Shown here: piece by piece, positions 8,493-17,757 of the stretch
How positions within the stretch are numbered: position 1 is the stretch's first letter
Layout: each line of letters starts with the position of its first letter
Assembly (NCBI RefSeq): GCF_937425535.1
Contig: NZ_OW485601.1
Span: 1,293,001 to 1,357,000, forward strand
Direction: 5' to 3'
DNA from: Rhodovastum atsumiense
Lineage (GTDB): Bacteria > Pseudomonadota > Alphaproteobacteria > Acetobacterales > Acetobacteraceae
DNA length: 64,000 bases
Notes under the pieces: model-generated
The model's database searches: none
The model's input: the letters and a program-made list of their open reading frames with translations, nothing else
What the model was told of the DNA's origin: nothing
Translations under genes and position numbers: made by a program

Positions 8493-9365
8493 CTACAGCA
8501 TCGGCCGCCCGCCCGTCACCGGCAGCAAGGCACCGGTGATGTAGCTGGCTTCGCCGGATGCCAGCAGGACATAGGCGGGGGCAAGTTCCGCCGGCTGTCC
8601 CGCACGGCCGAGCGGCGTGTCCTTGCCGAAGTTCGCGACCTTTTCCACCGGCATGGTGGACGGAATGAGCGGCGTCCAGATCGGGCCCGGCGCCACGCAG
8701 TTCACGCGAATGCCGCGCCCGGCGATCAGTTGCGCCAGCCCCGCGGTGAAATTGGCGATGGCGCCCTTGGTGGTGGCATAGGCCAGCAATTGTGGCGATG
8801 GGGTCTTGGCGTTGATGGACGTGGTGTTCACGATCGCGCTACCCGGCGGCATGTGCGGCACGGCCGCCTGGCACAGATAGAATATCGCATAGATGTTGAT
8901 GCGGAAGGTATGGTCCCATTCCTCCGCGCTGATCTCCTCGAGAGCCTGGTGGGTGCGCTGCATCGCCGCGTTGTTGACCAGGATGTCGAGACGCCCGAAG
9001 GCCTGCAGCGCCCGCTCCACGATGCCACGGCAATGACCCTGATCGGCAATGTCACCGGCGATCAGCTCGACGCGCCGCCCGGCCTGCTCCACCCAGCGCG
9101 CGGTTTCGCGGGCATCCTCGTGCTGCTCGAGATACGAGATCAGGACATCGGCGCCCTCGCGGGCGAAGGCGATCGCCACCGCCCGGCCGATGCCGCTGTC
9201 GCCGCCGGTGATGATGGCGGCCTTGCCCGCGAGCCGTCCTGATCCCTTGTAGCTGTGTTCGCCATGGTCGGGCGTCGGTTGCATCTCTTCCGTCCGGCCG
9301 GAAGGAGCCTGCTGCTGCTTCGGGAAAGGCGGCTGGGGATGGGCCAGTTGCGGATCCTGGGTCAT
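8493..9365 (-). CDS. SDR-family oxidoreductase (YghA/YhdF-like)
   Basis: An NAD(P)-dependent short-chain dehydrogenase, about 290 residues, starting at MTQDPQLAHPQPPFPKQQQ. That Pro/Gln-rich N-terminal extension is typical of the YghA/YhdF/Ymr226-like subgroup found beside stress genes. The Rossmann motif TGGDSGIGRAVA, NNAA, and the catalytic serine (NTTSINA) with YATTK as YxxxK are all present. The substrate is unknown. It lies upstream of the broken catalase in the same direction, separated by 133 bp, as part of an apparent oxidative/desiccation stress group. Confidence 0.9.
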   Translation of the reverse strand: MTQDPQLAHPQPPFPKQQQAPSGRTEEMQPTPDHGEHSYKGSGRLAGKAAIITGGDSGIGRAVAIAFAREGADVLISYLEQHEDARETARWVEQAGRRVELIAGDIADQGHCRGIVERALQAFGRLDILVNNAAMQRTHQALEEISAEEWDHTFRINIYAIFYLCQAAVPHMPPGSAIVNTTSINAKTPSPQLLAYATTKGAIANFTAGLAQLIAGRGIRVNCVAPGPIWTPLIPSTMPVEKVANFGKDTPLGRAGQPAELAPAYVLLASGEASYITGALLPVTGGRPML

Positions 9366-9603
9366 GGCGGTTTTCCCGGTTGGGGCTGGGATCTGGCGCA
9401 GCGGCCCCGCAATGCCTGCGATGGCGGGCGCCAGGAAGGGATACAGGCTTGCCCCCCCGGTGGTTCCGGGACGTGCCGGCGGCGCGCCGATCACGAAACC
9501 ACGCGAATCGGCAGACATCCTCTTGTCTGCTGCGGATTTGCCGCCTGATGAACCGGGATGCGCGGGGATGACCCGTCCGGCAGTCCCCCGCGCTCCTGCA
9601 TGC

Positions 9604-10257
9604 TTAGCTCGGCGGCGGCGCCGAGGACTGTCCCTGGCTGCGGGCGAGCTTCAGTCCCTCCTCGTCGTGCGGCGCGCCGGATTCCGCGTCCGTGCCCAGG
9701 GGGGCTGCCGCCGGGTCCACCACGGCCACCTTGTCACGGGTCGCGCCGCTGTCGATCGCCCGACGGAGCTGGTCGGCATTCTCCGCCTTCCCGGCATGCA
9801 GGGCCGTGGCCGGCCGCAGATCGCTCGACCGCGGATGGTCCGCCGGCGGCTTGCCGAGCGTCTCGGCCATGGATGCCATGCGGACCAGTGGCGTGCTGTC
9901 CGCTGCGCGGTCATCCGGCACAATGCGCGTCGTAGCCGCGATCCCGGCTGCCACAAGCCCGAGCAGCAGATGCGGCAGCCACACCTGCTCGGCGAAGCCG
10001 AACAGCCAGGGCGAGGCCGCCAGGAACACCCCGGCCACGGCATCCATGCCCAGATGCACCGGCATGGGCAGGATGCGCGCTATTCCGCGCTCGTAATCGG
10101 TCATCAGGCTCTGGACGATGATGACAATGCCAACGAGGGTGGGCACCCATTCCGCGGCACCGCCGTCGGCGAAGCCGAACAGGTAGGGGGACGCCAGCAG
10201 CAGAATGCCGAGGGCGTAGTCGAGCATTCCATGGATGCGGGTGGGAATCCGTTGCAT
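9604..10257 (-). CDS. SPW-repeat membrane protein with hydrophilic tail
   Basis: A 217-residue protein with two SPW repeats. Each has a pair of hydrophobic helices ending in ASPYLFGFAD and ASPWLFGFAE, giving four predicted membrane segments in residues 5-105. The remaining 110 residues form a hydrophilic, low-complexity tail ending in SSAPPPS, probably cytoplasmic and disordered. SPW proteins are uncharacterised but recur in stress or inner-membrane contexts. It sits upstream of the SDR gene on the same strand, 238 bp away. Confidence 0.75.
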   Translation of the reverse strand: MQRIPTRIHGMLDYALGILLLASPYLFGFADGGAAEWVPTLVGIVIIVQSLMTDYERGIARILPMPVHLGMDAVAGVFLAASPWLFGFAEQVWLPHLLLGLVAAGIAATTRIVPDDRAADSTPLVRMASMAETLGKPPADHPRSSDLRPATALHAGKAENADQLRRAIDSGATRDKVAVVDPAAAPLGTDAESGAPHDEEGLKLARSQGQSSAPPPS

Positions 10258-10363
10258 GTTGCACTCCTCCGGCCGTGCCTGGGCGCCTCAGTCGCGCCAC
10301 CGCCCAGAACGCATCGCGCCGGCATGGGGTGCCATGCACCGCCACGCGGCCCTGCGCAGGCGC

Positions 10364-11887
10364 CTACCGTTCCCCGATGAACCCCCGTAGATCGGCGAGC
10401 AGCGCCGGGTCGTTGATCACCCGCGGCACCTTGTTCTGCCCGCCAAGCCTGCCGCGCCGGCGCATCCAGGCGGCAAAGGTCCCGGGCGGCACCAGCCGGA
10501 CCTGCGGCGGCAGCATGCCGAAATCACCACGCCGGTGATCGGCGTAATCGGCATTCAGCCGTGCCAGCGCCGCGTCGAGCACCCTGGCGAAGGGGACCGC
10601 GTCGTCCGGCACCAGCGATGCCAGCTCCACCACGAACAGGTGTCCACCCCGCGGCTGGCCGGCAGTCGGGAACAGCGGGCCGGCGGCATAATCCGCCACC
10701 CCCGCGGCGAAGGCCCGGGCGGCTTCGGTGACCGCCGCATCCAGCTCCTGCGCGATCAGGTGCTCGCCAAAGGCCGAGAGGGTGAAAGCCGTACGGCCGG
10801 TCACCAGCAGGCGGGGTGGATCACGGTCCGTCAGCACCACGGTGTCGCCGAGCACATAGGACCACAGCCCGGCATTGGTGGTGAGCACCAGGGCGTACTC
10901 CACCCCCGGCTCCGCCGTGCCCAGCCAGCGCCGGTCCGGATCGGGCCGGTCGAGCGCGTCCGGCCGCACGAATTCGAAGAACAGCCCCCGGTCCGTCATC
11001 AGGCGCAGCCCTTCGCCCGGCCCGCGATCGGCGACGGCGATGAAGCCCTCGCTGGCCGGGTACACCTCGCGCGTCTCGGCGTGGCTGCCCTCCAGCCAGG
11101 CGGCCATGGCGTCGCGATAGGGCGTGAAGGCGACGCCGCCATGCACCAGCAATTCAAGATCCGGCCAGTACTCCACCAGCCGGCGCGGACGCCCCGGGCG
11201 CAACGCCGCGAGTTGCTCGAAGAACAGCAGCATCCAGCTCGGCGTGCCCGAGATGCTGCGGATGTCCTGCGCCAGCGAGCCAGGGGCAAGCGCCGCCACC
11301 TTCGCCTCCCAGTCGCCGATCAGCGCCAGCTCGCGCGGCGGAAAGGCACGGGCACGGGCCCACCCGGGCATGCGGTCGGCAGCGATGCCGCTGAGATCCC
11401 CCGCCCGCACCCCGGGGGCGAGCCGTTCCAGCGCGACGCTGCCGCCGAGCAGGAAATTCCGCCCGCCGAACACCCGTGACCCCGGCCGGGCGGCGAGATG
11501 GAACGCCATGCAGTCGAATGCCGCCCCGGTATTGGACCGCATCATCGCGGCACTGACGGGAATGTGCTTGGTCGGGCCGCCGGTGGTGCCGCTGCTCTGG
11601 GCAAAGCAGGGAATCAGGCCGGGCCAGGTGACGTCACGGAGCACGGGAAAGGCGGGCTGCCAGTACTCGCGCCAGAACGCCTCGTAGCGGCGCAGCTTCA
11701 CGCGTGCCTGGTAGTCCGCGACCGTGCGGATCTCGGCGAAGTCGTGATCGCGGCCGAAGCGGGTGCCGGCGGCGCGGCGCAACAGCCGCGCGAGCGTGGC
11801 GCGCTGGGCCCGCAGCGGATCCATGCCCGCCAGTACCGCGCGGCGACGGGCGGCGAAGGCGCGCAGCAAGGGGGTGGCGTCGATCAT
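10364..11887 (-). CDS. GH3 auxin-responsive-type acyl-acid-amido synthetase
   Basis: A 507-residue adenylating enzyme of the GH3 superfamily, related to plant enzymes that join carboxylic acids such as auxin or jasmonate to amino acids through an acyl-AMP. Visible ATP/AMP motifs are SSGTTGGPTKHIPVS, YPASEGFIAV and LWSYVLGDTVVL, in family order. The ATG at 11887 is chosen because it overlaps the stop of the upstream acylase (ATGA), a strong sign of translational coupling. Residues upstream of it in frame do not resemble the family. The substrate cannot be read from sequence. Bacterial GH3 proteins are poorly understood. Confidence 0.85.
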   Translation of the reverse strand: MIDATPLLRAFAARRRAVLAGMDPLRAQRATLARLLRRAAGTRFGRDHDFAEIRTVADYQARVKLRRYEAFWREYWQPAFPVLRDVTWPGLIPCFAQSSGTTGGPTKHIPVSAAMMRSNTGAAFDCMAFHLAARPGSRVFGGRNFLLGGSVALERLAPGVRAGDLSGIAADRMPGWARARAFPPRELALIGDWEAKVAALAPGSLAQDIRSISGTPSWMLLFFEQLAALRPGRPRRLVEYWPDLELLVHGGVAFTPYRDAMAAWLEGSHAETREVYPASEGFIAVADRGPGEGLRLMTDRGLFFEFVRPDALDRPDPDRRWLGTAEPGVEYALVLTTNAGLWSYVLGDTVVLTDRDPPRLLVTGRTAFTLSAFGEHLIAQELDAAVTEAARAFAAGVADYAAGPLFPTAGQPRGGHLFVVELASLVPDDAVPFARVLDAALARLNADYADHRRGDFGMLPPQVRLVPPGTFAAWMRRRGRLGGQNKVPRVINDPALLADLRGFIGER

Positions 11888-14070
11888 GGCGGCAGCAGCC
11901 GGGTGTGATGCGGCCAGGCACGTGCCGCCTCGGGCTGCAGCGGCACGGTAATATAGCACCCCGCCCGCCAGAGCGGCACCTGATCGGCGGCATTGGCGGA
12001 GCCAAGCCAGCCATCCTGCCCGCCCAGCAGCACGAAGCCGTTGGCATTCGGATCCGCAAGGTCGGAGACGTGGCGGGCGCAGGCGCCGAACGTCACCCGG
12101 TGACGTCCGCGCACCAGCCCGTGCCCGGTCTTGTTCAGCGTGTCATTGCCGCCCGCGGCGGCAAAATCGGGCACGGCGTAGCGGCCGCCGACCAGCGGCA
12201 GGGACGCCAGCGGATGCCGCAACGCCAGCCGGTGCACCGCCCCCCAGGTGCCATGCCGGCGCAGCGCCCGGGCCGCCGCATGCAAGGCCGCACCGAGCGC
12301 CCGAGGCGGGGCCTGTGCGATCCGCCGCGCGATCAGCGCCCGCCCGCTCCAGATCGCCGTGAGCAGGGCCAGGCTTTCGGCCGGAACCAGCCGGTGAGCG
12401 AGCGCCGCCACGAAGACCTCGAACACCAGCGCCCCGCGGGAGGAGGCGTCATAGGCTCCGTCCCAGGCGGCAAGCACCCGCAGGGCTTCCGCGTCCTGCG
12501 GCGAAGGCGGCGGGATCCGCGGCAACAGGGCATCGCGCAGCCCGAGCGCCGCGGGCTGGCGCACATCCTGCTGCAAGGCGCGCATCGCTTCCGGCGTGAC
12601 CGGATCCGCCGCTTCCAGCAAGGACCGCAGGCGCCGGACCCGATCGGGCGGGGAGAAGAAGAAGCCAACCGGCACGGAGGTCGCTTCGGGACGGTCATTG
12701 GCCGAAACCACCGGGATATCGCCGACGCCGGCGAAGGCGGTCCCCGGCACCAGATCGTCCAGCGTCCAGGCCAGGTGCGGCGGGCAGACCGGCCCGGCCA
12801 GGGGCGCGTCGGCGCGGCGCGGCAGATGGGCGGCAATGACGCGCCCGGCCCGCCCGGACGGTCCCGCCTCCACCGCCAGCATGGTCTGGCCGGGAACGGC
12901 GAACCCCTCCAGGGCGGTGCGGAACCCCGCGAAATCGCGGGCCCGCATGACCCCCAGCATCGCGGTCATTTCGTCGCTCGGCCGGTGCCCGACCCAGCGC
13001 AGCGCCAGGGGACGACGGGAGGACAACAGGATGCCGTCGCTGACCACCGGGCCGAACCGGGTCTCCCGCAGCGTCAGCGTGACCGGACGGCCTCCCTTCA
13101 CCCGGATCACCTCCTGCCGCACGGTCATGGGCTCGGCCGCAACGTCCACGAGTTCGCTGCTGGCGGCATGCAGGTTGGTCCCGCCCCAGGCGATCCAGCG
13201 ATTGCGCCCCAGCGCCACCACCGGCAGACCGGGGATCATCAGGCCGACCACATCAAGGCCCGGCGCATGCAGCCCGGCGATCAGCCATAGCGGCGGCAGG
13301 GTGATCGCCAGATGCGGGTCGGACGCGATCATCCCCGCGCCATCACGGCCGCGGCGAGCGGGTACGGCGGCGGAATTGCTGCCGCGGACCAGCGTCAGCA
13401 CCGCCTCGGCCTCCCGCGCCGGCCAGGGCAGCGTGTCGCCTTGCTGCATCAGCGGCCAGAGCGTCTCCCACTCAGCCCCCGACAGCCTCGCCTGCCCGTG
13501 CAGCAGCCGGGCAAAGACCAGCCAGGACACATCGGTCGCGGCCAGCCGGCCGACTGCGAGCAGGTCCGCGAGCGTCCAGGGCCCCGGCGTCAGGCCGAGC
13601 AGGCGGAATTCCGGCGGCAGGGCCGGAGCATGGGCGATATGGTGATTGACGCCGGCAACGAAGCCTTCCGCCCAGACCCGGGTCGAGCGCAGCAGCATCG
13701 CCGCGATGCCGGGCACCGCCCGATCGAGGCGCATCAGCCGCAGCGCGTGGTCCAGTTCGATGCCGGCCCGGCCGATCACCTCGGCAACCCGCCCGGTGGC
13801 GAGCCGGCGCATGAGCTCCATCTGCGCCAGCCGCAGATGCGCGTGCACGACCCCCAGCCCGACCGCGAGATCAGGCTCGTTCGCGGCTTCGATGCCAGGA
13901 ACCTGATGCTCGTCCCAATGGATCCGCACGGGCTCGCGCACCGGCAGCCCCTGGCACGGGATGTTGCGCAGGCGCGCGGCGGTGGTCACGGGAGGGGGCC
14001 GGCCGGCGCGGACCACACGCCAGATCAATCCGGCGACCAGCGCCAGCCCTGCCAGGTTTGGCCTGCGCAT
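11884..14070 (-). CDS. Penicillin-acylase-family N-terminal-nucleophile amidohydrolase
   Basis: A 728-residue Ntn amide hydrolase of the penicillin G acylase / acyl-homoserine-lactone acylase family, exported as a single chain and self-cleaved into two subunits. The N-terminus has an export or anchor segment (LAGLALVAGLIWRVVRAG). The alpha-chain region contains HWDEHQVPGIEA and the VHAHLRLAQMELMRR motif. Autocleavage is predicted before Ser231 in VRGSNSAAV, the catalytic nucleophile. The beta chain has SDPHL, IAWGGTNLHA and DTLNKTGHGLVRG. It is the first gene of a two-gene operon with the GH3 synthetase, overlapping it by ATGA. The substrate is an amide of unknown nature; antibiotic resistance should not be assumed. 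Confidence 0.88.
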   Translation of the reverse strand: MRRPNLAGLALVAGLIWRVVRAGRPPPVTTAARLRNIPCQGLPVREPVRIHWDEHQVPGIEAANEPDLAVGLGVVHAHLRLAQMELMRRLATGRVAEVIGRAGIELDHALRLMRLDRAVPGIAAMLLRSTRVWAEGFVAGVNHHIAHAPALPPEFRLLGLTPGPWTLADLLAVGRLAATDVSWLVFARLLHGQARLSGAEWETLWPLMQQGDTLPWPAREAEAVLTLVRGSNSAAVPARRGRDGAGMIASDPHLAITLPPLWLIAGLHAPGLDVVGLMIPGLPVVALGRNRWIAWGGTNLHAASSELVDVAAEPMTVRQEVIRVKGGRPVTLTLRETRFGPVVSDGILLSSRRPLALRWVGHRPSDEMTAMLGVMRARDFAGFRTALEGFAVPGQTMLAVEAGPSGRAGRVIAAHLPRRADAPLAGPVCPPHLAWTLDDLVPGTAFAGVGDIPVVSANDRPEATSVPVGFFFSPPDRVRRLRSLLEAADPVTPEAMRALQQDVRQPAALGLRDALLPRIPPPSPQDAEALRVLAAWDGAYDASSRGALVFEVFVAALAHRLVPAESLALLTAIWSGRALIARRIAQAPPRALGAALHAAARALRRHGTWGAVHRLALRHPLASLPLVGGRYAVPDFAAAGGNDTLNKTGHGLVRGRHRVTFGACARHVSDLADPNANGFVLLGGQDGWLGSANAADQVPLWRAGCYITVPLQPEAARAWPHHTRLLPP

Positions 14071-14181
14071 GGGATGCCTCCTTGCGGTGGGCCTCCCGAC
14101 GGTCGGCTGCTGGCGCGGGATGCGGGACTGAAAGAACCACGCCCAGGCATGGTTCCCGCAACGCCACGGTCCCGCGGGTGG

Positions 14182-14547
14182 CTACACGCCGTAGCGGTCG
14201 CGCATGACCTGTCGCAGTTCGTCCATCTGGGCCTGCGTCAGCGGACACAGGGCCAGCACCGCTTCCGGCAGGCTGGCATGTTGGCCGACCGCCACCGCAC
14301 CGCCACGCACCTGCACCGGACGGTGCCGGCGGGTCACCACCACGCCGGCTTCCAGGCGAATCGTGAAGCCGGGAAGCTGGCTGTCGGGGGGATAGATGCG
14401 GATCAACTCGCCGGCATCGGTCGGATCGGCGGTCAGGGCCCAGCCACCAGGCGCGACCGCGGCCCAGGCATGGGCGAAGGCAAGATCATGGTCGGGAAAA
14501 GTGGCGTTCGCAGTCGGGGCAACCGCAGGGGAAGCATCGAGGGGCAC
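14182..14547 (-). CDS. Hypothetical protein, 121 residues
   Basis: A small soluble protein starting at GTG, with no recognised domain. It has AFAHAWAAVAPGGWALTADP followed by alternating strands (GFTIRLEAGVVVTRRHRPVQ) and a C-terminal helix ending LRQVMRDRYGV, so a mixed alpha/beta fold is likely. Codon use has high third-position GC, supporting that it is real. It lies 111 bp upstream of the acylase in the same direction and could be part of that transcript. Confidence 0.6.
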   Translation of the reverse strand: MPLDASPAVAPTANATFPDHDLAFAHAWAAVAPGGWALTADPTDAGELIRIYPPDSQLPGFTIRLEAGVVVTRRHRPVQVRGGAVAVGQHASLPEAVLALCPLTQAQMDELRQVMRDRYGV

Positions 14548-14813
14548 GGGCAGGCGCCTTCAGGAGAGGTTGATGTTCACGTCACCATTCGTTTGCATCC
14601 GGAATCGGTTTCACTTTCGGACACGATCCATCGACTTGTCGCGCACAAGTGATCCGCTCCCGGGCCACCCCCTTTCATGCCATTTCGTGCGTGATCCTTG
14701 TTGGCTTTTCTTACGCTGCCATACGGTTCCCCGCCTGTTGCGGCAACGCGGCCACAGGGCTGAAATGAATGCACATCCGCACAAGCGCGCAGATCGTCAC
14801 GACCGGGGCCCAA

Positions 14814-17041
14814 TCAGCCGTCGCGGCAGACAGGCCGGGCGGCAAGCGCGTTCACGCGTTCGAGCAACTGCTGATGGTGATAGGGCTTGCACAACACCTC
14901 CATGGCCTCGGTGGCGCCGTGGCCGGCCAGCACCTCGCGGGCATAGCCAGAGGTCAACAGGATGCGCAGCTCCGGCTGCAGGCGTTGCGCTTCCCGGGCC
15001 ACGGTGATGCCGCTGACGCCGCTCGGCAGCACCACGTCGGAGAAGAGGACATCGAAATGCTCGCCGGAGCGCAGCGCCACCAGCGCCCGGGATCGTCCTT
15101 GACGACCGGCAGGGACATCGCGGCGCTCGGCCTTGCGGGGAAGGCGGGTACCTCCGTGGCATCGTCCGGTGAGAGATCACGGGGGAAATACAGTGACACG
15201 GTGGTGCCCACGCCCGGCGTGCTGTCCAGGGTAACGGCCCCCCCCCGGACTGGTGCATGAAGCCGTGCACCTGGGCCAGCCCAAGCCCCCCTTGCCGACC
15301 TCCTTGGTGGTGAAGAACGGCTCGAACACATGCGCCAGGATCTCCGGCGGCATGCCCGTGCCGTTATCCCGGACGCTGACCCGCACATACTGCCCCGGCG
15401 CAAGTTCCAGCGCCTGCCCCGCCGCGACATCGATGTCGCAGTTGCCCATGGCGAGGACCACCTGCCCCCCGGACGGCATGGCATCGCGCGCATTGATGAC
15501 GAGATTGAGGATCGCCGATTCGAACTGGGCGTGATCGGCCCGGCACGGCCACAGCTCTGCGGCGATATCCATGCGCACCGTGATGCTTTCGCCGACGGCC
15601 CGTTGCAGCAACTCGGCCAGGTCCCCGACGAGGCGGCTGAAGAGAAGGCGCTCGGCATGCAGCGATTGCCGGCGCGAGAAGGCCAGCAACTGGCGCGTCA
15701 ACTTCGCCCCCGGTCGATGGCATGCTTGGCGCGCGCGATCACCGGTGGTGCCTCCGGGGCGCGGCCATGCGCGAGCCGGCGTTCCAACTGCTCCAGGCTG
15801 CCGAGCACCACCAGGAGCAGATTGTTGAAATCATGCGCGACGCCGCCGGTCAGCTGGCCGACCGCTACCATTTTCTGCGCCTGGGCAAGCTGGCGTTCCA
15901 GTTGGCGCCGTTCGGTGATGTCCTGTGCCGTCTCCAGGATACGCACCGCCTGCGTGTCCGCACCGGCAAGCGGCTGCAGAATGCTTTCGGCAATGCGGGT
16001 GCCGCCCGAAAAAGGAAAGCTGGTGTCGAACCGCATGGCCTGGCGGCCGGCGGCACAGGCACGGTAGCGGGCGACCTGGCTCTCGCCCGCCTCGCCTGCC
16101 AGCACGTTCTCCTGCACCCGCAGGCCCAGCATGTCAGCGGCGGGGCGGCCGGCGAGGCGCTCGACCGCCGGGTTGACCGCCTCGTAGGTGACCTTGCCAT
16201 CGCCACCGACCCGCACGACGAAGACCATGTCGGGAACGTTCTCGAAGATGGCGCGGAAACGGGCCTCGCTGGCCACCAGGGCGGCGGTGCGATCGGCGAC
16301 CTGGCGCTCCAGTTCCGCATGCTGCCGCGCCAGCACCTCCCGCGCCGCGACGATCTCGGAAATGTCGGTGGCGGTGCCGAACCACAGGCGAATCCCGCCG
16401 CTCTCGTCGCGCAACGGCTTCGCCTGGCCAGTGAGGGCGCGATACGCGCCGGCGGCGTTGCGGGCGCGGAACTCGGCCTTGAAGACATGGCCGCGCTGCA
16501 CCGCTTCGGCCCAGGCGGCAACGATGCACCCCCGGTCATCCGGATGCAGGCAGGTCGCCCAGCCATCCCCCAGCCCGGCCTCCACCGACAGGCCGGTGAA
16601 TTCCGTCCATTGCGGGTTGAGATAGTCCAGGCCGCCATCGGGACGTGCGGTCCAGACGATCTGAGGGATGGTTTCGGCCAGAAGGCGATAGCGCCGGTCT
16701 GCCTCGTGCGTGGCCTGCGTCACCGCCAACTGCCGCCGGGACCGCTTGCCGCGCGCATGGATGCGGAGCATCGCCGTCCCGAGCGCCGTCGCCGCGAGCA
16801 ATGCGAGGATGTCGCCATCCCACTGGAGCCTCTGGTTGCGGCGCAACGGACCGAACACCACGCCATCCGGCGCCGCCGCGAAGATCCGCCACCCGGTCAG
16901 CACCGAAGTGGCGGCGGCAACCGCCAGCTCCGCCGCCGCCACCTGCCCCCGCACCAGGCCGGGACGCGCATGGGTGAAGACAGAGGGGGCTGGCGCGCCC
17001 ACGCACGGATCGGCCGGCGTCTCCGAGTCAGACAGCGCCAC
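14814..17041 (-). pseudogene. PAS-PAS hybrid sensor histidine kinase, disrupted in several places
   Basis: The pieces of a membrane-linked hybrid kinase lie in order but in different frames. First (15698-17041): a short hydrophobic segment, two PAS domains (QIVWTARPDGGLDYLNPQW; FRAIFENVPDMVFVV) and the HisKA box GGVAHDFNNLL. Second (to about 15290): the ATPase domain, with NLVINARDAM, DNGTGMP and VFEPFFTTK. Third (about 15100-15250): GGAVTLDSTPGVGTTVSLYF. Fourth (14814-15080): receiver remainder with LFSDVVLP and CKPY. Breaks fall at the G/C run near 15710, at runs near 15285 and 15240, and near 15090. At the last, about thirty receiver residues between KDDPG and ALVAL are also missing. Either a true pseudogene or a region with repeated homopolymer errors. 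The 5' limit is uncertain: the first piece begins at GTG 17041, but the in-frame sequence runs further upstream. Confidence 0.75.
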
Positions 17042-17397
17042 GAACAGACCGTCGGTATCGACGATGAAGGCCGATGGCGTCTTACGCGACGCGGTGGACC
17101 AACAGATCCGCCGGATCCGCGGCGCGCCGGCCTATCTCGCCACGGTCGCGCCCTTCGGGGTGACCGCGAAGGACATGCCGGACCGCAACACCGCAGACCT
17201 CTGCCGGGCCGACTGACCGACCGGATGGCAGAAACTCAAAAATTGATGATCATCACAGAATATTCCCCAGAATGCGTCCCCCCGGGGACTGCTTGCCGCT
17301 TCTGAAGGCGCCTCGCCGCAGTCGCAGCATTTGGAAGAGGATTCGTGACCCCGGAAACCGCAAAAATGCAGCACGTGCCAAATAAATGGTTGGTCGG

Positions 17398-17757
17398 TTA
17401 ACTTTGCGGCTGTGGGGTTATTTGTTGCAGGATAAACGTGACACAAGCCGCGCCGATCAAGGCGCCCACCGAACTGGCAGCCCAGTCTGCCACTGCGGGA
17501 TTTCGGCCCGGTGACAGGGCCTGCAGCGGTTCCAGCACTGCAGCATAAGCCACCATTGCGGCAGAAATTCGGAATGGGCGCCGGTATGAAAGACCAAGGA
17601 GCAATGTCGTCCCCGCATACGCCAACGCATGCTCGATGAGTCCACCAAGGCTGGTGCGGACCATCTCTTCGGCCGGAAGCAAAGACAAGACTGCAATGAC
17701 CACGATGCATGCCCATCCAGCAATCCTGATCCCACGCAGCAGCCAGATTTCGTTCAT
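17398..17757 (-). CDS. VanZ-like membrane protein
   Basis: A 119-residue integral membrane protein with three or four hydrophobic helices (ACIVVIAVLSLLPA, HALAYAGTTLLLGLSYR, AVADWAASSVGALIGAACV). The LSLLP motif in the first helix, a conserved His in the second and ADWAASSVGALIG match the VanZ family. Small VanZ proteins often lie beside polysaccharide clusters; their biochemical role is unknown. It borders the exopolysaccharide locus but is divergent from it. Confidence 0.75.
   Translation of the reverse strand: MNEIWLLRGIRIAGWACIVVIAVLSLLPAEEMVRTSLGGLIEHALAYAGTTLLLGLSYRRPFRISAAMVAYAAVLEPLQALSPGRNPAVADWAASSVGALIGAACVTFILQQITPQPQS

Noticed and set aside
11704-14652. Two very long + strand frames opposite the GH3 and acylase genes
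   Set aside because: Mirror frames typical of high-GC DNA, low complexity and no family resemblance.
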